Shown: positions 54,922 to 64,000 of the stretch, piece after piece
Layout of the letters: each line of letters opens with the position of its first letter
Position numbering within the stretch: position 1 is the first letter of the stretch
Assembly (NCBI RefSeq): GCF_030272615.1
Contig: NC_081410.1
Location: forward strand, 222,139,415-222,203,414
DNA length: 64,000 nt
Reading direction: 5' to 3'
Source: Cryptomeria japonica
Taxonomy: Eukaryota; Streptophyta; Pinopsida; Cupressales; Cupressaceae
Position numbers and translations under genes: made by a program
Notes under the pieces: model-generated
Database searches by the model: none
What the model saw: the letters and a program-made list of their open reading frames with translations, nothing else
Told to the model about the DNA's origin: nothing

Positions 54922-57900
54922 TTATTCAGTTGCAACCTCCTCTGGCTTTTCAGGGACGTTCTCTAACTGCTCCGGATCTCGAGTGGAATATTTAATTCCC
55001 CACTCACCATACGTCTCCTCGGTCGGCCATACAAAATTAATCACATCACTTTTAACCTTAGTCAACCTTTTCCAAGAATTCCTTAGTTTGTTGACTTCTG
55101 AGTTAAGAAAACTGTAATGTGATTTAATTCTCTCTATTTCCTGTATGGTTATAACAAAAAATGAGGTGTCATCCAGATCAATAATTCCCTTGACCCTTGC
55201 TGACAATTTAACATTTATCTCATTGAGCCATATCTGTTTGTCTTTCAGTTGATCTGGGTTAGCAAAAATTCCTGAGAGTAATTCACACACCTGATCAGTG
55301 TATTCCTTTTTAAGCAATTTAACCCTTCTTTCCACATTATCCACCTCTGTCGCCAATTGCAATAAACTCTTAGTAATATCAGAAGTGGATTTGATAATAG
55401 GGTTAGCTCTTGCTTCATCACAGGAAACACACATGAACTCTAAATCCTGCTCCCTAGGCCTCCATCTGTCAAAAATGGGTGTCAATATGACTTTATCTCT
55501 TATCAATTCAGTCCATATCTCCATGACTTTTCCTACACTATTGTGAAGGAGTGAAGCATTTATAGTGTCTGCAAAACTGGAGACTGTGGCCTTGATCTTT
55601 TCTTCATACTTCCCTGCATAATAGGCCTGAGCTTGCTTAAGACTCTCCAATTCTTGGGGAGTTATCTCTATCATCTGAGAGCTGGAAGGTGCAGGAGATG
55701 GTGGGAGCTCAATAATGGGGCTAGTAGGGGGAGGTCTTGCAGGAGAAGAGGTGATCATTAATGTTGAAGATTCACCTTGTTGACGTTGTCCTGCTAATTG
55801 GCTCTGCAATCTGGCAATAATACTCTCCTTGCCTCTTATTTCCTCCTTGGCACTGTCATAAGCCTTCAAGACTGTTTCCAATTTGAGCTGGAGAGCCTCT
55901 TTTTCTTTAGCATCCTTCTCAGCTACTGCAACACTAAATTTGGCAGTCTCCAACACCGTGCTAGCAGCCTCTACTACCCCTGTGCTTTCTACTCTCCTGA
56001 CCATCAATCCGCCAATGTGACTTGTCCCTGTGGTGTCTTTACCCTTCTTGTCCTCATTTCTCTTAAGGGACCACATGACTAGGGCAGCATTGTCTTTACT
56101 GACTGTAACCCCTTCCATGGGTTTGGTTTCTTTCCTCACTGCATCCAGCACCAGAGCATCAGCAATATTCCATTCTGGCAAAATGAGTACTCCAGCTTGT
56201 GCTATTAACTCTCTCCCCTGCTCAGGAGTGATGGTTTTGAATTCTTCCATCATCTCCTGTTTTATTTCTTCCTCCACCAAGGCTGGATCTTTATTTAGTT
56301 GTTTTGCCTTTCTTGTTTCACATCTAGCGTTATACTTATCTATATGTTGTTTCCATATAAACTGCATGAATGCTTCAGATGTTACAAAACTATCATCTGC
56401 TAGAAAAGCACTAGTGGCCTTCTTTATCTCAGGATCCCATTCCTGGCCTTTGAGTTCAGTCGAGGTGATGTCCATTTGTGCTTCAGTGGGTTCTTCTGGC
56501 ATCCCTTCTTCCACTTCATCATATGTATACGCAATTTCCCCCAAACTGCCCAACTGAGAGAGGTATTCAGTTGCTACTTGTTCATCTCCAATGTGGAGAG
56601 GGGATTGGGATGGGGAATATAGGGGTGTATCTGATTGCACTTCCTTCCCCACCCTCTGCTTCTTTGGGCTGTCTTGGATATCAATGACTTCATGTGCTTT
56701 CCTCTTCCCTTTAGATGAAGAGGGTTCCCTTGTTGCAGACACCAACACACTGTAACCTGCTTTCTTATGCAGGGTATAATCACCAGGAGGGATGGCTTTA
56801 GTAGGAGCTGATTTCCCCAAAATCATTCTTGCTTTCTCAGGGTTGTTTTTAATTACAACTTCCCTTTTCTCCTTTATTGTCTGCATCACATCCTCAAAAC
56901 AAATAATCAAAAATTTTATCTTTTCTTCCAATGGGAAGAAGCTAGACAATGGGTCATAGCTAGCATCAAATTGATGCACAAAATCCAGGGCCTTCCTGTA
57001 AGCTACCCATTTTTCTTTCCTCAACTCCTGTTCATCCAAATCAAATTCATTCCTGATGAGGTCTTCAGGAAAGTGGAATTGATGGGGCCTACCTTTGCAT
57101 GCTACTTTCTTCCGGAATACACCATTGAAGAAGTCCTCCGGGTCAGCACATCTTGACACTGCAGTGGACAAATGGTAGGGTTTGAGGAAATCCTCCAAAC
57201 ATTTTCATCCGCCCTTGGTGATTACAAATTGGTGGGCTACTGTAGCTGTAGGGAAAATAGTCCCTTTACCTCGGCCTGTTAACTCTGCCTCTTGCAAGTC
57301 ACCAATTTGTCTGAGAATCTCAGCTATTCCCACTTTGAGGGGGACCTGGTATGGTAACAAAAATGGGGTGCCTCTGAAACCAAAGACCCTAAACACTATG
57401 GACACTGGATATAAATACATATCACCCCAGTTATGAACAATCTTGACATTCTCTGCGAATTCTTTTGGTCTTAAGAATTCCAGAAGAACCTTGGGGACTC
57501 GTGGATTGTCAGAACAAAGAAGGGTCCTTATCTTGGATGCAAAGTATTTATCAAACTTTAGAAAGCTTGCATCCTCTCTATCCCATGACAATACGGTACT
57601 CCATAATTGTACTAGCATCTTCTCTCCCTCCTTTTCTTTTACCAGATCCATTCCACTGGCAAAATAATCTCCACCTTTGAAGAGGAAGAGGTGCATCAAT
57701 AGTGAATACCACCCAAATGGCCTATCCACCTTCCCATTCTTTATCCCCATCAGTCCTCCATGGATAGCATCAGCAATATAGGAGGCATAATCAAATGTAA
57801 TAGCAAGAGAAGGATTCAAAATTTGAACAATCATTAACAGATAATGATTTGGTATATTAGATTCAGCATCCTCTCCTAGAACTTGGCAAAGTGCCCAGTA

Positions 57901-58524
57901 CATCCCTTTTGCCCTTAAGGTAAACATACTTAGTGAAAAGGGCTCTTGTGTATTGGGCCCTACAACTGCTAACCCTCCCACTTTCAGAAAAAGTTCTTTG
58001 AGAGGCCCATTCCTGAGATGAGTCCTCTGTGCCTTGTATACCTGAGTTAATTGTGTGAAGTTTATATGCTCCAGGAAATTGGTAAACTCACTAAGCCCAA
58101 ACGCTTTTCTCAGCTCTTCTGCATTTATCTCTACAAGGGTTTTTCCATTCACATCCCGGATACACCTGGTAACTGAATCATAATTTAAAGCCATCTGGGT
58201 TAACAAATCTGTATCCATGAACACCCCTGGGACTACCAATTTCCCAACATCTAGTTCCCAAATGCTATTTTGAGGAGCAGGAGAATTCCTCATTCCAAAA
58301 CCGATTTTAAATAACCCCAACCCAGACAGCCCAACCTGTGGGTCTCTTAACCAATTACCCTTATCATACAATCCTTCTCCAATCTTCAGTCGAGGAGCCC
58401 TGGGTACTAATTCTTTGGCCTTAGATGCCTGGTTGGTTGACAGCGTCAACTGCTCTAAGAAGTCATCACACACACTTCTTTCAAGATAATCAATTTTACC
58501 AGAAAATTCCCTTTTAGGAGCCAT
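54922..58524 (-). pseudogene. Element E U3 accessory frame, 5' LTR copy
   Basis: Same 1,200-codon frame as in the 3' LTR, from ATG 58,524 to 54,922, here broken by a single TGA at 57,205-57,207 where the other copy has TGG (Trp). It reads CAG at the position of the other copy's TAG. The two copies differ at about 13 amino-acid-changing or nonsense positions and about five silent ones by eye. This is what unconstrained drift after insertion would give and says nothing about the element's ancestors. The start codon context (AAATGGCT) is plant-like. The protein has the nuclear-localisation-like cluster and coiled coil described for the other copy. Confidence 0.8.
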
Positions 58525-58754
58525 TTGCAATACAACCGGATAAATATTACTTCTGAAACTATTTATGCTATATGAGAACAACTTCACGTATCACAACACA
58601 AGAACGGCTGCAAAATAAGAAAAACCTGATGCTTGCTCGAAGAAATTCGCTCTGCAACCAATTCGCCTTCTCTGTATTTGTAAAAGATAACTCTGCGTTT
58701 GCCTCCTCTGCAAAATCCTTTTAAGAGGTATCCTTACTTAGTTGTTAGGAAATC

Positions 58755-60295
58755 AAATGCTTGTACTCTAGGCCTTAACTGTAACATTGATTCCGCATGC
58801 TTCGGCCGTCCCTTCAAAATCGAATTCATACGAGAATTCATATTTTAGCTCCAACGGGCCGCAGTCTTTCTGCAAGTGTCTCTCTGTGAATTTCATTTTG
58901 ACGGCTTTGTCCTTAGTCTAAGTCCTGTCTTTTTATTGGCCACATAATACCACGCGGCATCCGACCATTGGCTTAGAAAATCCCCTCACATTCTATTTTG
59001 ATACTGGCTGAATGTCGCCCTTTATACCGTAGCGGGCCCGTGCTTTTCTCTTTTGCCATGTCATCATCATGACACGTGGACGGCTGATATTCATTCTCGC
59101 TATTTCGCAGCCTTAAAATGTGAGCACTTAACCCTTGCGAAATAGCGCGGGCTGTTGGATTATCTTTCAAGTTAATCGCCTTTTAATCCTTCGAACAGGT
59201 CCTCAGGAATGGTGGGCCCGCTGAGTCATCAGTGACATCTGGCATCTAGTCATCCACTGTGCTGATTTGTCATTCTGTCATTTGCCGGAAGAAGAACCAT
59301 GGGGGGCCCCACTTCAGTCTCGACAGGTCTACCTCAGGAAAGGTGGGCCCACAGAAACGCCATAGACACCTGGCTTTCGTGGCACCTTCGAAGCTGACCT
59401 GTCAACTTTTCATTTGTCGAACATACACTATAGGGACCCACAGCTGCCTTTTAGACCGCGTGGCATCAAGACACGTGGACGGTCCAGGTTAACTTTCGCT
59501 ATTTCGCAGCCTTAAAATGTGAGCATCTTACCCTTGCGAAATAGCGCGAGCCGTTAGATCTTATCTCGACTTGCGCGACATTTAAACCCTGCTAGGAGCT
59601 TTCAGAAGAGGTGGGCCCACGGACACATCATGGACACCTGGCTTTCGTGTCACCTTCGACTGTGGCGGCCCGTGCCACGTGTTACCTTATAATACGCCAA
59701 AAGAAAGCCACGGGGCTCCAGCTATCTCTGACAGCTATGCTTTCCACTTACCCTATCGTGACACATGGACGGCCGGTATTCATTCTCGCTATTTCGCAGC
59801 CTTAAAGGGTGAGCACTTAACCCTTGCGAAATAGCGCCAACCGTCGGATCTTTCCCCACGTTGATCAGCATTTAAACCCCGCTAGGAGCTTTCAAAAAAA
59901 AGGGTGGGCCCACTGACACGCCACAGACACCTGGCTCTCTGTCATCTTCGAAGCTGAGCTGTCAACTTCTCATTCGCTGGAAAGAGCCACGGGGGCCTCA
60001 ATGAATTATAAGAGCTATCCCTGCCAGGTCACCTCCACCTGTGAGTTGACTCATCTTTGGGGCCCACTTTGATCCTTAATCTTAAAATGTTGACTGTGGC
60101 GGCCTGTGCCACGTGCTGCACTCTAATACGCCAGAGAAGACCACGTAGAGGGGGCCCCACCTTCTTGACTTTCGCAACCTTCACTTCCTCCGCATGACAC
60201 ATGGACGGCCGGTATTCATTCTCTCTATTTCGCAGCCTTAAAATGTGAGCACTTAACCCTTGCGAAATAGCGCCAACCGTCGGATCTCTCCCCAA
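58755..60295 (-). promoter_or_regulatory. GC-rich promoter-like region with four hairpins, 5' LTR
   Basis: The counterpart of 44,900-46,440. Hairpins lie at 59,098-59,147, 59,497-59,546, 59,787-59,836 and 60,223-60,272. The left arm of the last reads CTCTATTTCGCA, one base from the consensus, while in the 3' LTR that arm has a different single change (CGCTATTTCGTA). TGGGCC, GTGGGCCCAC and CCACGTG motifs are shared. Confidence 0.7.
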
Positions 60296-61255
60296 GTTGA
60301 TCAGTGTTTACTGGGCCCGGCACTTTAGAAGGAAATAATAAAAGGCGAAAATTTTCAAATAATTAACATGACCGCCTAGGTAAGTAGCAAGGGGGGACAC
60401 TTCTTACGACCCCGCGACCCATGACTTAAGTGAAATAAAGTAACGTCGGAATAGAAACCAGGGGACCTAACACAAAAGATAAAGCCTAACACTTAGAAAA
60501 ACCTTAAACCCTCTAGGTTTAGAATAAGGCTGAAGCATTTGGGGCCACATCTTATACAAATTTTTTCAAAAACCATAGCCAAATATGGGGAAAGAATCCA
60601 ATTTTAAAACAGCGATAACAGCATGGATGGTAGAGGATTTAAGGCTTGTGTTCTCCAAAGCATGCATGCATATACATTGTTTTTGCTCTAATGATCAAGA
60701 CAAAAGATAGGAATGGAGGATTCATTTTGATAGGATGAGGGATATGATATGGAGGATATGGATAGCATAGTCAAGATCAAAGATAGGAAAGGAGAATGAA
60801 CTTAGATATGATGTAGATGGATGGGAGGATTGCGTGGATGAAGCTTGACCCCAAGTGTAGAGTGCAAGGGGATGAGGGAATTACACATGACGATTTTTTG
60901 CCAAGTTTTCATCATGGTACTTAACCAAGGAGCCACAAGAAGTGGTTTTCACCATTGGATGAAATGATTTTTCTTTACTTTTTTCTGAATTTTTTTTTTT
61001 TTAAATTTTCTTTTTTTTTTGAATTTTTTGAATTTTTGAATTTTTGGAATAGTTTGGATGGAGAAGGATAAGGATGAGTGGATATGGAAAATAGTGGATG
61101 CGTGAAGGAGGAAGGGAGGACTCAAGCATCTAGTTCCATAGATGGTATCCCTTAGTATTTTTTCAAACTAGAGGTATGCTCATAGATGTTGGTAACAATA
61201 ATTGGGGAGATGAAATGGATAGGGGATGGAAGACAAGGATTTGGAAAGGATTGGA

Positions 61256-63143
61256 CTAATGGAATGGGATTGTGAAAAGTGGATGGTGGATAATGGATGG
61301 GGTTTTGAAGAATTTGTGGAAGATCAACATTGGAACACACCTTGAAGGGTGGTGGAGTAGTGGGGGAGAGTGTTTTGAATTAGATGGGGGATAAAGTGTA
61401 GATTTTGGGAATTGAGGACCCAAAATAGAAGAAGGGGATGATGGAGTTGGGATGGTGGATTTTGGGACATAAGGACCCAAAATGGATTTTGAAGATGGAG
61501 GTGTATTAGATGGAGGATTGGAGGATTTGTGAATGGATGGAGCTTTTGGATTAACAAGTTTGGACGATAATTTTGATTTTTCTTTGGGATGCATTGCCTC
61601 TTTGGGAATCCACATAGTTTTTGATTTTTTCTTTTGGGGCCTTTGTGGCCTTTTTGTTTTTTCTTTCTATCAGATCACATTTTTCTTTTGAGCATGTAGT
61701 TTTGAGGGGACATGTTGATCCTTTGATTTTTGTGGATTTTGAGCTTTATTATTTTTTAGATTGGGCATCCAAATTGCTTCCAATAGTAATGGGGTGGGTG
61801 CATGAGGATGAAGGATTGATGGATTTTATGGATGGGATGGTGGAAAGAGAGTGTTGGGAGGCATCCAAGGATGTGTGCCTTTGTTGATCTTGCTTAGGGA
61901 TTATTTGAGGTGATGGAGTGGTGGATGTAGGGATTTAAGGACCCAATATAGATGGAAGAGATGGAGGATTGAGCATCGAAACATAGGGGCCCAAAATGGA
62001 TGAAAGGAATGAAGGGTTTAACATTGGAACATAGGGTCCCAAAATGGATGCGGAAGATGAGGGGATATCAGGATTTTATTTGTATGAGGGAAATTTTGAT
62101 TTAGGAGGAATAGTGGATGTACCAACATCTTGAGCATTATCTTGAGGACCCTTATTATTTTGGAAACAAGATGCGAGTCCATTTTGAGGGGGATGAGATG
62201 TGGAAGGAAGATTAGGATCTTTGGATGGATTGGGATCATGGCATGGACATGAAGGGATACTTGATCTTGACTAGGGAGGGTATCATGAGATGAAGTGGGA
62301 GGGGTGATTGGATCATGAGATGGAAGAGGATGATGCGATGATAGAGGAATCATATGATCATGAGAGGAAGTGGAGGAAATTGGATCATTAGATGGAGTGG
62401 AGGGAGATGCATCATGATATGGAGAGGCTTCTATGCTAGCATGCTTTGGAACAATCTTTTGGAATGTTTGGAGTTGTGGGGATTGTGTGGAGGAAGGTAT
62501 GGAAGCTTTGATGTGAGTAGATGGGGAAATGGGGGTATCATGAAGTGTGGGGGATTGGGATTTGTTTTGAGGTGGAGGTGATTGGGGTGGATGGAGGACT
62601 TGAGGAGACTTGGCCACTTTTCTATGAGGTGAGGATTTTGTCTCCTTTGCTAGCATGTCTTGGATAAGATTATGCATGATGGATTTGGAGGATGTGGACA
62701 ATATGGATTTTGGAGGATTAGGATTAGATGGAGAATTGGGATTAGATGGAGGATTGGGATTGGATGGAGGATTAGGATAATGGATTGGGGAATTAGGATT
62801 AATGATTGGAGAAATATGGAGTAAAAGATTTGGATGGGGAGTAGAGGTAATTAATGCATTTTAGAAGGCTGGTGATTGAGATATGGATGGGGGGAGATGA
62901 AGGTATATATTCAGATGAGGGATAATATCGAGATACGGATGTGGAATAAGATGGATTTCCCTTGTTGAAGGTAGAGGAAGGATAGGAGATATGGTATAGA
63001 TTGGGATTAGGTGCAATGTGTTGAGGTGAGATGGACAAATGTTTGATAGGTGGGTGGGAGATTATGGGATTAACTTGGTAGGCTGATTCGTGAACTTCCA
63101 TGAGCATCTTCTCATACCAAGCTTTGAAATTTTGGATAGACAT
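61256..63143 (-). pseudogene. Pro/Ser-rich broken frame of element D
   Basis: From ATG 63,143 (MSIQNFKAWYEKMLMEVHES), then Pro/Ser/His-rich sequence in pieces 63,143-62,799, 62,701-62,018 and 61,615-61,256 in shifting frames. The last two contain repeated ILGPxxPKS-like and SSHDxxP-like units. Only the first 20 or so residues look like a folded protein. It could be the start of a gag-like or an extra frame of a Tat-type element; I do not recognise it. The frameshifts between pieces argue that it is not functional, and low complexity makes the reading uncertain. Confidence 0.45.
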
Positions 63144-63239
63144 GTTGAGAGTGAAGGATTAGATTGGAATTGGATGAATATGTTTTGGAGGGGAAATATT
63201 ATGAAGATTATGTTAAATAAAGATGGCGATTAGGACTTG

Positions 63240-63720
63240 GCTTGGAATGATGATGGATTAGATTTGATTAGATTTGGATTAGAATTGGTTCAATTGGATC
63301 GGTCCTTGGATTAGGACTTGGATTCATTGGATTGGTCCTTGGATTAGGACTTGATTGGATTGGTCCTTGGATTGGTTGATTGATTGAATGGATTGGATTG
63401 AAGTGGATTAGATTGGATTGAATTGGATTGGATTAGATTGGATTGGTTTGGATCAGATTGGATTGGATTAGGTTGGATTTGATTTGATTTGATTGAATTG
63501 GATTGGATTGAATTGGATTAGATTGGATTGAATTGGATTGGGTTGGATTGGATTAAATTAGATTGGATTGGATTGGATTGGATTGGATTTCATTTGATTT
63601 GATTGGATTGGATTGGATTAGTCATTGGATTAGGACTTGGTTTGATTGGATTGGATTTGATTTGGATTGGTCCTTGGATTAGATTAGATTGGTTGATTGT
63701 TTGGATTGGATAATCGGATT
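63240..63720. repeat. GATTG pentanucleotide microsatellite
   Basis: About 480 bp of degenerate GGATT/GATTG/GAATT units (ATCC-A-type on the minus strand), with interspersed CCTTGGATTAGGACTTG blocks. Shorter relatives occur at 39,650-39,860 in the other part of element D. Confidence 0.88.
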
Positions 63721-64000
63721 AGGAAGATGGATGGATTTGATTGATTGGAATTTTGGAGATTTGATTGGACTAGAGGAAGAATGAATATTAGTTGACGAAG
63801 GATGATTGTTTGAATGGATGAAAGTGGATTGGGGATTGGAGAATTTCTTGGATAGATAGAAATGGATTAAAGATTTGATGATGACAAGATGGAATTTGGA
63901 AAGAGGGGTGATTGATTGGTTGTGGGGGATGGACTTGGTAAGAGATGTCAAGTAAAGAAAACACAATGGTCGAAAGAAGTTAGACTCAATAAGACACTCA

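Larger units (their letters stand above)
40099..60620 (-). mobile_element. Giant LTR Tat-like Gypsy element E, 20.5 kb
   Basis: A complete minus-strand element. The 5' LTR is 53,954-60,620, the internal region 46,766-53,953 (7,188 bp) and the 3' LTR 40,099-46,765. The LTRs have exactly equal length, 6,667 bp, TG...CA ends (TGTTGTTC ... GATAACA on plus), and a constant offset of 13,855 bp. The primer-binding site abuts the 5' LTR. Gag-pol is open except for one stop. Each LTR holds a frame of about 1,200 codons. A perfect target-site duplication is not seen: ATATG (left) against GCATG (right). It is inserted in element D. Confidence 0.93.
53954..60620 (-). repeat. 5' LTR of element E, 6,667 bp
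   Basis: Same content as the 3' LTR at an offset of 13,855. It starts (plus strand) TGTTGTTCTTAAAATC and ends CAGCGATAACA at 60,620, after which the sequence turns into element D (GCATGGATGG). Confidence 0.95.
60621..64000 (-). mobile_element. Element D, 5' part
   Basis: Continuation of element D beyond the E insertion up to the window end; its 5' LTR lies outside. It holds a T-rich run (60,985-61,045), a Pro/Ser-rich broken frame and a pentanucleotide microsatellite. No protease, reverse transcriptase or integrase sequence is seen, so D is non-autonomous or pol-deleted. Confidence 0.6.

Noticed and set aside
40099-60620. Assembly duplication as explanation of the two 6.7-kb copies
   Set aside because: The copies differ at about 40 positions, and primer-binding site, gag-pol order and TG...CA ends fit genuine LTRs. 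Long reads would still be the decisive test.
63240-63720. Telomeric or centromeric satellite
   Set aside because: The GATTG unit is not the plant telomere repeat, and the array is short, degenerate and inside element D.

Overview
The window is repetitive DNA from a large plant nuclear genome, possibly a gymnosperm. The size-class guess rests on 64 kb of nested retrotransposons without any recognisable host gene and is inference. I can support no tRNA, rRNA, CRISPR or single-copy gene.

The layout resolves into eight nested elements. The oldest scaffold is B, a minus-strand Ty3/Gypsy Tat/Ogre-like element (about 17,862-32,774). Element A, a plus-strand Tat/Ogre-like element, sits in B's 3' LTR and fills 3,214-17,861. 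A is entered by a plus-strand Copia element F (1-3,213), and A's 3' LTR is split by a plant L1-type LINE G (about 10,985-16,800). The LINE carries a solo Copia-type LTR H (14,940-16,437) flanked by a perfect 5-bp duplication GTGGT. On the right, B's 5' LTR is entered by the minus-strand Copia-type element C (32,775-37,700). C is cut by the minus-strand element D (37,701-40,098 and 60,621 to the window end), and D is entered by the giant minus-strand element E (40,099-60,620).

E is the most striking object. It is 20,522 bp long, with two LTRs of 6,667 bp each that differ at only about 40 positions by eye, and a 7,188-bp internal region with a nearly open gag-pol. Each LTR contains an open frame of about 1,200 codons in U3, upstream of the TATA box for the genomic RNA. 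It encodes a protein I do not recognise, with a bipartite nuclear-localisation-like cluster and a coiled coil. Before that frame lies a GC-rich, promoter-like stretch with four hairpins, G-boxes and TGGGCC sites. B has the same plan: a U3 frame of similar size, preceded by an array of 17 co-varying palindromes centred on TTTAAA. C carries a third, similarly sized frame of this kind inside a Copia-type element, in place of pol. I propose these as a family of LTR-carried accessory proteins with repeated cis-sites. The function is unknown.

B and E both have the archaeal-type RNase H before the reverse transcriptase, whereas A has the usual Tat/Ogre order with it after. All of A, B, C, D, F and G carry disabling mutations; E has one stop in gag and one different stop in each copy of the U3 frame.
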